A stretch of DNA of 29,164 nucleotides from CAZULF01 sp964621215 (GCA_964621215.1 CAZULF010000015.1:1-29164), one strand, 5' to 3'; positions 1 through 9,558 are shown, numbered from the stretch's first letter. A program made the numbers and translations. The notes: generated by a model from the letters alone, not told the origin.

Positions 1-75
1 GTTTTATTTAGACCATTAAATAGACCATCAAGACGGCAGAAATATGCTTTTTTGTTATGAATTTTTATGCCTTAG

Positions 76-2034
76 CTAATTATCAAGCGGGTTAGGTCTC
101 CTTAAAAAGCTTTTTATAAGATCACTATTTTCATCTACTAAAAAGATTGAAGCACTGTGTGTTAAATGTACAATATCAAATGAGGTTATCTCATCTGCGT
201 TCGGCCCTACTTTGACAAGGCATTTTGTTTCAGAACAGAAGGTTTTCACTGGCGATAAATATTTTATTCCCCACTGGCGAGATAACTCGCTTAAAGAACG
301 ATCAAGGGTAAAAGTTTCTGGACTAGGAGCTAGCTCTCTAGGAACTTTAAACTTATACCAGTTTTTGTTATATAGTTTTAATAATCTTGCTGGCAAGTCC
401 TCCCCCCATCGTGGGAGCGGTCCAACAATTATTGTTTTGTTTCTGTAGAGTTTTAGCTCATAGTCAAAAAGAGTTTTTAACTCTAATAAATCTTCTCTCT
501 TAGTATAATAACCCCCAATAATAATCAAATCAGGGTTTATTTTTTTTACCTCCTTTAAAGCCGCTGTAATCCCAGCACGACAAAAACTGCTAGTAAATTT
601 AGTGGATGGTAAGCATCCATCTAATACTCTCTCGACTATGGTATTTCGTCCAAAATTTTTGATCAGTCCTGGAATTAATGCTGCGACATTCGAATCACCG
701 ATAACCATAATACGATTGGCTGGGCTAAGTTTTTCATGCAATTTGCACGTTTTAAATGGATCATCGGGGTCAATAGTGGATTCACCTAACCAACAAGCCG
801 TTTGAGTAAAAAACTCCTTCTTATTATCTTTCGTATCGCTCCAATAATTCATATCAACAAACTTGCTAAAACTATTAAAGCGAAATTCAGCACCATGGGT
901 TTGAAAAAAATATATTTGAATTAATGCAATACTAAAAAAAACCATTAATAGAATAGAAATACAACCTTTGGTTTTGAATTGATTTTTGTCTCTTGCTGGT
1001 GTTTCTATTAAAAAATAAGTTCCAATGGATAACAACAACGAAATAACAATCCATCCAATTTTATCGAATTGAGAATAGGCAGGTTTTATTATCTTTGAAA
1101 ATGCAAATATTGGAAAGTGCCAAAGGTAAAGTCCATAAGATATCAAACCAATACTTACGAATGGTTTGCTAGCTAAAACAGAAGTAACAAATCCGTCTTT
1201 CTTACTATACCAAATCAATAACATCACACCAAGGATCGGTATTAAAGTTATAACTGATGGATGTCGTGTTTTATCATTAAAAAACATAAGAGCACTAAAA
1301 ATTAGGAGTAAGCCAACAATAGGCATGGTAGCATCTAAAAATGGACGATTAACGCGCCCGCCATCAAACTCTAACTTCGCCAATATTATACCCGCAAGCA
1401 ATTCCCAGCCTCTGGTGGGTAAAAGGAAAAATGTTGCAGTAGTATATTTCGCACTCCCGAGGTGGGCCATAAGAAGTGATAAGAAAAACATGGCTACTAA
1501 CGAACTGATTATATGATTTCTTGCAAGCTTCCATAGAACTAACAGCATAATCGGAAATAGAAAATAAAACTGTTCTTCTACAGAGAGAGACCACGTATGT
1601 AAAAATGGCTTGAGTGCGCTCGGTTCTGCCCAATAACTGTCTGCTTTCCAAAACCAAATGTTTGAATTAAATGCCAGTGCAGATAGTATCGACCCAGAAT
1701 ATTCCTTCATGGCTTTTGGTAACATAAACATCCATGCTAATGGGATAGATGCAATCATCACTGTAAATAATGCAGGAAGTATTCGCCGCGCTCGTCGCTC
1801 GTAGAAGTTTAGAAAACTAAATTTACCCTCATTTATTTCTCGGATAATAATTGATGCAATGAGATAACCTGAAATAACAAAAAAAATATCGACGCCGATA
1901 AACCCTCCCGTTAAAACCCGGGTTCCATGAAACATAAATTCGGCATGATACAGAACAACCGCAGCCACAGCAATCGCTCGAAGTCCATCAATTTCAGGAC
2001 GATATTGTATATTCACTATTTTCTTCCATAGCAT
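76..2034 (-). CDS. OafA/YrhL-type membrane acyltransferase with C-terminal SGNH domain
   Basis: Likely O-acetylates a sugar of the surface polysaccharide at the inner membrane. The N-terminal half is an acyltransferase-3 domain: the opening motif RPEIDGLRAIAV (residues 12-23), His30, the EEQFYF motif (153-158) and about ten hydrophobic segments to about residue 375. The remainder looks periplasmic and SGNH-like, with GDSN at 446-449 and a late DIVH that could supply the Asp/His pair. The 652-aa length is normal for the fused family. It is the last gene of the pgi-led operon and overlaps the end of rfbB by 41 bases. The start is uncertain: this ATG has a weak ribosome site, whereas a GTG at 2016 (giving VNIQYRPEIDGL...) follows a GGAAG and would cut the overlap to 23 bases. 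The family call is secure; acetyl as donor and the acceptor sugar are inference. Confidence 0.9.
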   Translation of the reverse strand: MLWKKIVNIQYRPEIDGLRAIAVAAVVLYHAEFMFHGTRVLTGGFIGVDIFFVISGYLIASIIIREINEGKFSFLNFYERRARRILPALFTVMIASIPLAWMFMLPKAMKEYSGSILSALAFNSNIWFWKADSYWAEPSALKPFLHTWSLSVEEQFYFLFPIMLLVLWKLARNHIISSLVAMFFLSLLMAHLGSAKYTTATFFLLPTRGWELLAGIILAKLEFDGGRVNRPFLDATMPIVGLLLIFSALMFFNDKTRHPSVITLIPILGVMLLIWYSKKDGFVTSVLASKPFVSIGLISYGLYLWHFPIFAFSKIIKPAYSQFDKIGWIVISLLLSIGTYFLIETPARDKNQFKTKGCISILLMVFFSIALIQIYFFQTHGAEFRFNSFSKFVDMNYWSDTKDNKKEFFTQTACWLGESTIDPDDPFKTCKLHEKLSPANRIMVIGDSNVAALIPGLIKNFGRNTIVERVLDGCLPSTKFTSSFCRAGITAALKEVKKINPDLIIIGGYYTKREDLLELKTLFDYELKLYRNKTIIVGPLPRWGEDLPARLLKLYNKNWYKFKVPRELAPSPETFTLDRSLSELSRQWGIKYLSPVKTFCSETKCLVKVGPNADEITSFDIVHLTHSASIFLVDENSDLIKSFLRRPNPLDN

Positions 2035-3037
2035 TGAGCTGACTCTGAATGGTCTTTAGTAGATGCTGCTCAAAATTGTTTGTACTTTCCCATCCTAACT
2101 TCTGATTTATTTTGCTAGAGTCAATGGCATAGCGCCAATCATGTCCTGGACGATCTGCTGTTAATTGAATTAGGTGATGATATTTTTCTGATCTAGGTCG
2201 TAAGTCATCCATCATAGAACAAATCAAGCGTACGATTTCCATATTATTTTTTTCATTATTCCCGCCCACGTTATAGGTTTCACCAGAATTTCCATGTCTT
2301 AAGATAGTTTCAATGGCAGAGCAATGATCCTCAACATAAAGCCAATCGCGGATCTGGCTTCCATCCCCATAAATGGTAATCGGCTGTTGATGAAGGCACG
2401 CATTAACAACTTTAGGAATAAGCTTTTCTTGGTGTTGAAATCGACCAAAATTATTTGAACAATTAGAAATTGTTGTGGGTAAACCATACGTTTTATAATA
2501 CGCTCTGACCAAATGATCTGAGCTAGCTTTACTCGCCGCATAAGGAGAATTTGGTGCATAAGGATTTTTTTCGGTGAAAGGTGGGTCGTTCGCTGATAAT
2601 GAACCGTAGACCTCATCAGTGGAAACATGATGAAAACGACATTCTGATGAGCTGCGTTTTTCTTTATCTATCCAAAATTTTTTAGCTGAATCTAATAAAT
2701 TAAATGTACCGAAAACATTGGTTTGTATAAATTCATTTGGACTGGCAATAGAGCGATCAACATGACTTTCAGCAGCAAAATGGACAATGGTATCTATTTT
2801 TTCATAATTTAAAATTTCATGGACTAGTTGAATGTCGCAAATATCTCCCTGAATAAAACGATGGCGATCGGGAGCAGGTAAGTTCGTTAAATTATTCATG
2901 GAGCCCGCATAGGTTAATTTATCTAAGTTTACAATTTTACAGTTAGAATATGCATGTTGCAGATAATGTACAAAGTTGCTGCCAATAAATCCTGCACCAC
3001 CGGTCACTAGTATGTTTTGGAATTGGTAATTACTCAT
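1994..3037 (-). CDS. rfbB: dTDP-glucose 4,6-dehydratase
   Basis: Converts dTDP-glucose to dTDP-4-keto-6-deoxyglucose in the cytoplasm. It is an extended SDR enzyme of 347 aa, typical for RfbB/RmlB. The NAD-binding motif TGGAGFIGS lies at residues 12-20, the STDEVYG motif at 139-145, and the catalytic Tyr166-x3-Lys170 in PYAASK. The RDWLYVEDH segment characteristic of RmlB is also present. The start overlaps the end of the upstream nucleotidyltransferase by 8 bases, and the 3' end runs into the acyltransferase gene. The preceding pyrophosphorylase makes its substrate, and the WecE homologue in the same operon would consume its product. No rmlC or rmlD is in the window, so the product probably does not go to rhamnose here. 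Confidence 0.95.
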   Translation of the reverse strand: MSNYQFQNILVTGGAGFIGSNFVHYLQHAYSNCKIVNLDKLTYAGSMNNLTNLPAPDRHRFIQGDICDIQLVHEILNYEKIDTIVHFAAESHVDRSIASPNEFIQTNVFGTFNLLDSAKKFWIDKEKRSSSECRFHHVSTDEVYGSLSANDPPFTEKNPYAPNSPYAASKASSDHLVRAYYKTYGLPTTISNCSNNFGRFQHQEKLIPKVVNACLHQQPITIYGDGSQIRDWLYVEDHCSAIETILRHGNSGETYNVGGNNEKNNMEIVRLICSMMDDLRPRSEKYHHLIQLTADRPGHDWRYAIDSSKINQKLGWESTNNFEQHLLKTIQSQLNAMEENSEYTISS

Positions 3038-3764
3038 GAGAGAGTACCTTATTTTTATTTCTTATTAATATTTTATTGGCTTCAAATAAAGAATCAATAG
3101 TACCGGCATCAGTCCATCGACCTTTACAAAAATCATATTGTAATTGACCACGATTAATATACACATTATTAACTGCGGTAATTTCTAATTCTCCCCGGGC
3201 AGAGGGCTGTATAGTTTTAATAATATCAAATACCTGATCATCGTAAAAATATAAACCCACTACGGCATAAGGTGATTTAGGTTGGGTTGGTTTCTCTTGA
3301 ATTTCAATCAATTGCTTTTCATCTAACGCCGCCACACCAAAATGTGTTGGATCGTCTACTTCCTTTAATAAAATTCTCGCCCCGCTTTCTTGCTGTAAAA
3401 ATCTCGCTGCATAAGGTGCAATACTGTATTCAAAGATATTATCACTGAGCACCACACATATTTTTGAACCTTTAGCAAAGTTTTCAGCCAATCCTAGTGC
3501 TTCAGCAATTCCCCCGGCTTCATCTTGTACTTTATAAGTCAGATTAACTCCAAAAGATTTACCACTGCCTAGACAATTAACAATGTCTCCCATATGATCC
3601 GTGCTAGTAACAACCATAATATCGTCAATATCTGCTGATTTCATTTGTTTAATAAGATGAAATATCATTGGTTCGCGACCAACAGGTAGCAAATGTTTAT
3701 TCGTTGCTATAGTTAAGGGATAGAGTCTCGTTCCTTTACCTCCGGCTAAAATCACACCTTTCAT
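3030..3764 (-). CDS. rfbA: Glucose-1-phosphate thymidylyltransferase-like nucleotidyltransferase, short form
   Basis: Predicted to make dTDP-glucose from glucose-1-phosphate and dTTP. The N-terminus carries the nucleotidyltransferase signature LAGGKGTRLYPLT (about residues 6-18) followed by NKHLLPVGREPM, and the middle has the RfbA-like VQDEAGGIAEALGLA and VVLSDNIFE segments. At 244 aa it is shorter than classical RfbA/RffH (about 290 aa) and lacks their C-terminal extension; such short forms occur in other bacteria and in archaea. The start overlaps the methyltransferase stop by 4 bases, and the end overlaps rfbB by 8. Linkage to rfbB supports glucose-1-phosphate as substrate, but the nucleotide preference cannot be read from sequence. 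Confidence 0.87.
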   Translation of the reverse strand: MKGVILAGGKGTRLYPLTIATNKHLLPVGREPMIFHLIKQMKSADIDDIMVVTSTDHMGDIVNCLGSGKSFGVNLTYKVQDEAGGIAEALGLAENFAKGSKICVVLSDNIFEYSIAPYAARFLQQESGARILLKEVDDPTHFGVAALDEKQLIEIQEKPTQPKSPYAVVGLYFYDDQVFDIIKTIQPSARGELEITAVNNVYINRGQLQYDFCKGRWTDAGTIDSLFEANKILIRNKNKVLSHE

Positions 3765-4645
3765 TGTATTTTCTCCTCAATTTTTTCAGCAACAACTAAC
3801 AATGATCCGCCAAAGGGGAACTTTGTTCCATATCGAATAAAAATGTACTCAAGCTTACAAATTAAGCTTAGTAAATAGTTTAATTGTGTATTTATTTTAA
3901 GTTCACCGCCAGGGTCATGAGTAATATTTTCCTTCGTTTTCAATCGCGACAGCCACATTATTGGCATTAAAAAACTAACAAATGAAGTTTGTGCACGTAT
4001 TTTAAAATTGCATGCTGCTAGTTTAGATATTAATTCTTGCTGGCTATACCTTCTTTCGTGACAAGCGATAACATCCGTTTCGCTCCACAAAAATTTATGT
4101 TGCGGTACAGTCAATATCAACTTCCCGGAAGGCTTTAACGCAGCATGAATATTTTTTAACACTCGAAGGTCATCGTCTATATGTTCTAAAACGTCAAAAG
4201 CACCAATCACAGCAAACTCAGCATGAAAAGGAAGCTCTCGAGCATCGATTTGATAAAGGTTGACTTGATTATTAACTCTTTGATTCGCATATTCTAGACC
4301 TTGAAAATAAAGCTCACTGCCACTTAATTTTATCTCAGGAAATTCTTTCATTATATTAGATAAAACAAAGCCCGTGCCACAACCTATTTCTAAAAAGTTA
4401 TTAAACGGGATACAGTACTTTTTTAGGTAATGAAGGATAAGTTGGTTACGGTAATTGAACCAAAAGTTAGTGGCTTCTAGTGTGGCGAGTGCCGCAAACT
4501 GTTCAGGGGGAAATCCCCCACTAATAAGTTCTGGATTCCTGGAAAAGCAAGGAATACTATTATTCTCTGCCGGAGAAAATTCACACGCGGGACATTCCCA
4601 AGTAGCTGTGTCAAAGTGGTGCTTGCATGCTGTGCATATTTTCAC
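3761..4645 (-). CDS. Class I SAM-dependent methyltransferase with N-terminal zinc ribbon
   Basis: Likely methylates a sugar or sugar nucleotide of the polysaccharide. Residues 1-21 form a zinc-ribbon-like knuckle with Cys4-x2-Cys7 and Cys18-x2-Cys21. The Rossmann methyltransferase core follows, with motif I FLEIGCGTGFVLSNI and the acidic AFDVLEHIDDD segment typical of Methyltransf_11/12 proteins. It then has LKPSGKLILTVP, a post-core hydrophobic stretch and a basic tail. The 4-base overlaps on both sides (wecE upstream, rfbA downstream) point to translational coupling and a shared pathway. The acceptor is unknown. The zinc ribbon could also be structural, as in some sugar C- and N-methyltransferases. 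Confidence 0.85.
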   Translation of the reverse strand: MKICTACKHHFDTATWECPACEFSPAENNSIPCFSRNPELISGGFPPEQFAALATLEATNFWFNYRNQLILHYLKKYCIPFNNFLEIGCGTGFVLSNIMKEFPEIKLSGSELYFQGLEYANQRVNNQVNLYQIDARELPFHAEFAVIGAFDVLEHIDDDLRVLKNIHAALKPSGKLILTVPQHKFLWSETDVIACHERRYSQQELISKLAACNFKIRAQTSFVSFLMPIMWLSRLKTKENITHDPGGELKINTQLNYLLSLICKLEYIFIRYGTKFPFGGSLLVVAEKIEEKIQ

Positions 4646-5796
4646 ATTAGTTCCTCATGAGTTGCCGTTAACTCCAGCGATGCTTTAACCGTCTCGATAA
4701 TTCTTGCTTGTTGCTCTTCAATGCCAATCCATAATGGTAATCTTACCAAGGTTTCGGCGGTAGTGTTTGTATGGGGCAGTGAACCGACTGTTTTACCATA
4801 ACGCAAACCAGCTTCAGAACTGTGTAGAGGAACATAATGAAATACACATTGGATGTTTTTCTTTTTCATCAATTCAATAAAATAATTTCTTGCTTCAGAA
4901 TTGGCTAATTTCAAATAAAACAGATGTGCATTATGATTGCAATCGTCGGGGATCGTAGGTAATTGTATATTGACAGTTTTAGAAAATATCGCTAATTCAT
5001 TGTAATAATTTTCCCATATTGCTTTACGGTAACGTGTAATTTCCATAGCATGTTCCAACTGAGCAGCTAGAAATGCGGCGGTGATTTCGCTGGGAAGATA
5101 GGAAGACCCCACATCGACCCAAGTATATTTGTCAACTTGGCCACGCAAAAAACGTGATCGATTAGTGCCTTTTTCCCAAATAATTTCGGCACGCTCAACA
5201 AACTCGGGGGCATTGATAAGCAGTGCACCGCCCTCGCCTGAAATGATATTTTTTGTGTCATGAAAACTAACTGCAGCTAAGTGCCCAAAACTACCCAGCG
5301 GTTTATCTTTGTAATTTGCCATAATGGCTTGCGCGGCATCCTCAATGACATACAAATTATATTGTTGAGCAATCTGCATAATGCTTTCCATATCACAACC
5401 AACGCCAGCATAATGCACAGCAACGATGGCTTTGGTTCTATCTGTAATCGCAGCTGTAATTTTGCTTTCATCTAAATTGAGAGTATCCGCTCGAATATCT
5501 ACAAAAACAGGAACTGCACCGCGCAAAACGAATGCATTGGCCGTCGACACAAAGGTAAACGAGGGCATGATGATTTCATCCCCCGGTTGAATATCGATGA
5601 GAATTGCTGCCATTTCTAAAGCTGTGGTGCATGACCCCGTTAATAATGCTTTTTGACATTGGAATGTTTTTTTTAGTTGCTCATGACATAACGTCGTAAA
5701 CTTGCCATTACCTGAAAGCTTGTGGCTGATTATTGCTTGCTGAATATAATCAAGCTCTTTTCCTGTCATATAAGGTTTTGTGAATGGGATATCCAT
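4642..5796 (-). CDS. wecE: dTDP-4-amino-4,6-dideoxyhexose transaminase, WecE/RffA type
   Basis: A PLP aminotransferase of the DegT/DnrJ/EryC1/StrS family. It would transfer an amino group from glutamate to C4 of dTDP-4-keto-6-deoxyglucose; in the WecE family the product is dTDP-Fuc4N. WecE-like segments run the whole length: LDIQPGDEIIMPSFTFVSTA, then VHYAGVGCDMESIM, then IEDAAQA, then FHDTKNIISGEGGAL with the PLP lysine at Lys182, then EKGTNRSRFLRGQVDKYTW. The 384-aa length is near the usual value. The ATG directly follows the upstream stop (TAAATG). RfbA and RfbB in the same operon supply its substrate. A VioA-like outcome (the gluco epimer) cannot be excluded from sequence alone, but overall resemblance favours WecE. 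Confidence 0.9.
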   Translation of the reverse strand: MDIPFTKPYMTGKELDYIQQAIISHKLSGNGKFTTLCHEQLKKTFQCQKALLTGSCTTALEMAAILIDIQPGDEIIMPSFTFVSTANAFVLRGAVPVFVDIRADTLNLDESKITAAITDRTKAIVAVHYAGVGCDMESIMQIAQQYNLYVIEDAAQAIMANYKDKPLGSFGHLAAVSFHDTKNIISGEGGALLINAPEFVERAEIIWEKGTNRSRFLRGQVDKYTWVDVGSSYLPSEITAAFLAAQLEHAMEITRYRKAIWENYYNELAIFSKTVNIQLPTIPDDCNHNAHLFYLKLANSEARNYFIELMKKKNIQCVFHYVPLHSSEAGLRYGKTVGSLPHTNTTAETLVRLPLWIGIEEQQARIIETVKASLELTATHEELM

Positions 5797-7701
5797 TTAG
5801 TTCTCTCTCTTCTTCGGTTTCCAAAGTTGTTGTGTTTCATGTCTGTAGCCAGTTTTATATTCACCCACCAAGGTATAATTATTTGGGAAACTTAGATGAA
5901 GTGCGTTTAGCACATGACTGTCAAGAGCTTGTCTTCCGTCAACAGGTGTTTCTTGTGCTTTATAAACAGAGGTAAGCACCCAAGCTTTTTCCAGTAAATC
6001 GATAGACACAGACTTTAGAGCCATTGATGCAAATTTATTTGAGCCTGAGTAACCACCAAGCAACCAGGCTTTTCCAAGTATTCGAGCATTTAAGATAACC
6101 AAAGCACCCGGCGTAGCACCCGTCATATCAATCAATGGTGTGTTGGGCAACCATCCTGCAGCAAGGGCTTGAGATTTTAAACTATTCACATAATTTGCTG
6201 TTTTTTTATCAACATATAAAGTGCCGGAGGAAGGTAAAAGAGTAATCGAAGATTTTTGATTGCCAATATTACCGACAAGGCGGTAGGGATTATCATAACC
6301 ATGTAGGAAAAGACATAATAAATTGATAGCACCTGCCAAAACAATTAAATTAATCAGAACATTATTTGCATGTCTGTTTATCATCCAGGCGCTTATGTAA
6401 AAAATACCCAGCATAAAAAAATAACTGGCACCAGAAAATTGTCGCAGTATTTCATTACTAGAACCATAAGCGAAAGAGATTGTCAGTAGAAGTAAAAAAG
6501 TATAAAGCATTGCTAATCGCGGATACGAAATAATTTCAGTGACATTAAGGCGTCTGTCAACCACATGAATGCATGTGGCTGAAACAAATAATAGGATATA
6601 AATCATTAGCAGTGATGACCCTATATTTAATGAGATAAAATTTTGTTTAAAAAAAGAGAGTCCTAGGGAACTACCATATTGGCTTTGCAATAGAATTAAC
6701 AAAAGCCAGAAAAAAAGAATTACGCTAGTAAGCGTATACGAGATTAATGAACTCATTTTTTTGATCGGTTTAGCAAGTCCTATTATTAGAAAGATAACTG
6801 CAAGAAAAAATATTATTTGGAACATCAGGAGATGGGATATTAATGCAAAAAAATCAATAAAGCTTGATAATGCTGTCTGTGATATTTCAAAAAGACTCAG
6901 TCCTTCACTAAGCGTTGCTGCAAAGGCAAAAGACTCTTGCAAATTTTTATAAAACCCCCAATAGCCTCCAAAGTTTATCCTCGCATGTAGCGACAGAAGA
7001 ACTAAAGCTGTTAACGCTGCGAACAATAAAAAAATTATTTTTTTATTGTTTTGCCAATGACAGCAAACCCAAAGCACTACCGTTAGTGCTAATAAAGCAG
7101 CTGCTGGTGGTTTTGCTAAGAATGCCAGCGCACCACCAAAGCCAACTAGCAAAGAGCCTGCCCAAATATTACTAAGTGAATTTTTTGTGATTTGTGAGGT
7201 ATCATGGTTGATAAATCCATATAAAAGTCCTGTACCCGCTAACAAGACAGCAACTAATGCAAGCCAATTATAGGAAGGAGTCAATAGCCACCACTGACCA
7301 TAATATATTAATACTATTACGCTACCAGGGAGAATTAAAGAAATGTTTAGGCGACAATTATTTTCGGTATTAGACCAGGATTGCCAATATTTTTCAAACG
7401 AAAAACTAAATGCTAATCCTGCACAAAATAAAAAAAGCATACCTAATACTCGATATAAAGCGATATTTTTTCCGGCAAGAGCATATAAATAAGTAAGAAC
7501 ATAACCAAAGTGACTCATATCTGCAAATGAATTCTGTGGTTGGCTAGCTGAAAGGAGATAATAACTTTCGTCAGTAATATCAAATCCTTTGGAGGCACTA
7601 CTAAAAAGTATAAATATAGATGAAGCGACAATAATGAAAATTAGTATCTGCACACTTACATTTAACCAGCAGAGCTTTTCGATATTTTTAAACATTTTCA
7701 T
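5797..7701 (-). CDS. Polytopic membrane protein, possible GT-C glycosyltransferase
   Basis: A 634-aa protein with roughly eleven to thirteen hydrophobic segments through about residue 480 and a soluble, probably periplasmic, C-terminal region of about 140 residues. An acidic pair sits just after the first membrane segment (GFDITDESYYLL). GT-C enzymes such as ArnT and the PMT family have catalytic acidic residues in the equivalent first loop, so a lipid-phosphate-sugar-using glycosyltransferase is the best guess. I recognise no named family beyond that. The start codon shares one base with the pgi stop (TAATG), and the stop is followed immediately by the wecE start, so it is embedded in the operon. 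It is one of the most AT-rich genes here. Confidence 0.75.
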   Translation of the reverse strand: MKMFKNIEKLCWLNVSVQILIFIIVASSIFILFSSASKGFDITDESYYLLSASQPQNSFADMSHFGYVLTYLYALAGKNIALYRVLGMLFLFCAGLAFSFSFEKYWQSWSNTENNCRLNISLILPGSVIVLIYYGQWWLLTPSYNWLALVAVLLAGTGLLYGFINHDTSQITKNSLSNIWAGSLLVGFGGALAFLAKPPAAALLALTVVLWVCCHWQNNKKIIFLLFAALTALVLLSLHARINFGGYWGFYKNLQESFAFAATLSEGLSLFEISQTALSSFIDFFALISHLLMFQIIFFLAVIFLIIGLAKPIKKMSSLISYTLTSVILFFWLLLILLQSQYGSSLGLSFFKQNFISLNIGSSLLMIYILLFVSATCIHVVDRRLNVTEIISYPRLAMLYTFLLLLTISFAYGSSNEILRQFSGASYFFMLGIFYISAWMINRHANNVLINLIVLAGAINLLCLFLHGYDNPYRLVGNIGNQKSSITLLPSSGTLYVDKKTANYVNSLKSQALAAGWLPNTPLIDMTGATPGALVILNARILGKAWLLGGYSGSNKFASMALKSVSIDLLEKAWVLTSVYKAQETPVDGRQALDSHVLNALHLSFPNNYTLVGEYKTGYRHETQQLWKPKKREN

Positions 7702-9407
7702 TAAGATCGTTCCAGTAAGCCAACGGATGCATCAACAGATCGTCCCCTTAGCTTATCCGAGGAATCTCGATCGGGATAAAGTTTTAAATAACTTTCCATA
7801 GCTAAAAAAGTAGAACTATCTAGATTGGCATCAATGTTTCTTACAGCCAACTGCTCTGTTAATTTTGTAGCCAACTGTTTACCGAACTCTATACCCCATT
7901 GATCAAATGGATTAACATCCCAAATAGCACTTTGTACATAAGTTTTATGCTCATACAGAGCTAGTAATGCCCCGAGAGTTTGAGGAGATAGATCTCGTAA
8001 TAACAACAGATTACTTGGTCGATTACCGAGAAGCTCGGAATGTTGAGCCAAATGTTTTGCTTGCGATGACGAATAACCTTGCTGTTTAAGCTCCTGCTCT
8101 ATTTTTGCAGCCGACTTTCCAAGCATTAACGCTTGGGATTGCGCCAAACAATTAGCTAGTAATAATTCCTGCTGTTGGCTATGTTGCACATTTCCATGCA
8201 TAGCAATAATAAAATCCGTAGTGATTAACTGCGTTCCCTGATGGAGCAGCTGCAAAAAAGAATGCTGCGCTTGACAACCATCACTTCCCCACACGGCGCA
8301 ACCAGTCGCATAACCAACAAGATCTCCAGCATGTGTTCTGTTTTTGCCCGTACTTTCCATCGCCAATTGTTGTAAATAGCTCGGTAACATATGTAATCGA
8401 TTATTGTAGGGAATAATCAAATGGCTTTTTACATCAAAAAAATTGATAGTCCAAACACTCAGCAATGCTAATATAACCGGCATATTTTTTAGCAAGGGGA
8501 CCTTTTGGAAGTGATTATCCATTTCTCGAGCACCCGCTAAAAAGTCCAGAAATACATCCATTCCTAATGTAAGTGCAACCGATAAGCCAACACTAGACCA
8601 TATAGAATATCGTCCACCTACCCATGACCATATAGGAAATATATTTTCATGACTAAAACCAAATGCTAACATAGCCTCTTGATTGGCGGAGACTCCCACC
8701 ATATGTGCTTTAAACGCATTAATTGATTGCAGTTGTTGGTTCAACCAATCCTTAATACTTATGGCATTACAGAGAGTTTCTGCGGTACGAAATGATTTTG
8801 AAGTAACGATAAATAATGTGGTTGCGGGATTGAGATTTGATAATAAAGTTGTTAAATAATCACTATCAACTGTTGCTAGAAAATGACAGCGCAGTTTACT
8901 ATTTTTTTCAGTCTGCAGAGCAGACGTGATTAGCGCTGCGCCTAAATCAGAACCTCCAACACCAATATTGACTACATCAGTAAACAATTGCCCAGTAAAT
9001 CCCGTTTTTTGACCCTCATGAACTTCCAGGCAAAATGCTTGCATTTTTTTAATATTATCTTGAATCAATAAACTTACATTTTCATCTTGAAAAAAACAGT
9101 TGGAATTTAATCCTGCTCGCAAAGCTGTATGTAAAGCGGGTTTATTTTCGGTACTATTCACCAAGGAAGCATCAAAAAGTTGTTCAATTTTTTGCGGAAT
9201 TTTGCATGCAATTGCTAACTGTTGCAAGAGTAACAACGTTTCATGCGTGATATGATTCTTAGAAAAATCTAGCAAGATCCCGGAATTCGCTAATGAAAAT
9301 TCTGCCGCTCTATTTTTATGTATCTCAAATAAGTGCGACAGATGCATCGAGCTAAATTGTTGCCTGTGGTACAATAACTTTTCCCACTCAGGAATCCCAG
9401 TTAACAA
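7701..9407 (-). CDS. pgi: Glucose-6-phosphate isomerase
   Basis: Interconverts glucose-6-phosphate and fructose-6-phosphate in the cytoplasm, linking glycolysis to the dTDP-glucose and UDP-GlcNAc pools used by the surrounding genes. At 568 aa it matches the bacterial Pgi family throughout: VNIGVGGSDLGAAL (146-159), FIVTSKSFRTAETL (199-212), GGRYSIWSSVGLSVAL (264-279) and ESTGKNRTHAG (351-361). Glu351, His382 and Lys510 align with Glu355, His386 and Lys514 of E. coli Pgi as I recall them. The start is TTG, preceded by AAGGAAAG with a 7-base gap; the N-terminus from this codon aligns with Pgi and no ATG occurs before residue 21. It is the first gene of a seven-gene polysaccharide operon, an unusual place for a central-metabolism gene. 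Confidence 0.96.
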   Translation of the reverse strand: MLTGIPEWEKLLYHRQQFSSMHLSHLFEIHKNRAAEFSLANSGILLDFSKNHITHETLLLLQQLAIACKIPQKIEQLFDASLVNSTENKPALHTALRAGLNSNCFFQDENVSLLIQDNIKKMQAFCLEVHEGQKTGFTGQLFTDVVNIGVGGSDLGAALITSALQTEKNSKLRCHFLATVDSDYLTTLLSNLNPATTLFIVTSKSFRTAETLCNAISIKDWLNQQLQSINAFKAHMVGVSANQEAMLAFGFSHENIFPIWSWVGGRYSIWSSVGLSVALTLGMDVFLDFLAGAREMDNHFQKVPLLKNMPVILALLSVWTINFFDVKSHLIIPYNNRLHMLPSYLQQLAMESTGKNRTHAGDLVGYATGCAVWGSDGCQAQHSFLQLLHQGTQLITTDFIIAMHGNVQHSQQQELLLANCLAQSQALMLGKSAAKIEQELKQQGYSSSQAKHLAQHSELLGNRPSNLLLLRDLSPQTLGALLALYEHKTYVQSAIWDVNPFDQWGIEFGKQLATKLTEQLAVRNIDANLDSSTFLAMESYLKLYPDRDSSDKLRGRSVDASVGLLERS

Positions 9408-9558
9408 GTTCAGGCTTTCCTTATTAAAAAATAAAAATACGATAAGTCATAATTAAACAAATCGTTAAGGACGTGGCAGTTTCATCATTTATATACTAAA
9501 GAGTACCTCTCTGTCCAGATCAGGAGATACAAAAGTTATGGCGCCGTTCCCTTTTTGA

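Noticed and set aside
9..28. TAGACCAT occurring twice, 12 bases apart, at the window start
   Set aside because: Only two short copies in AT-rich DNA; nothing else suggests a repeat array or binding site.
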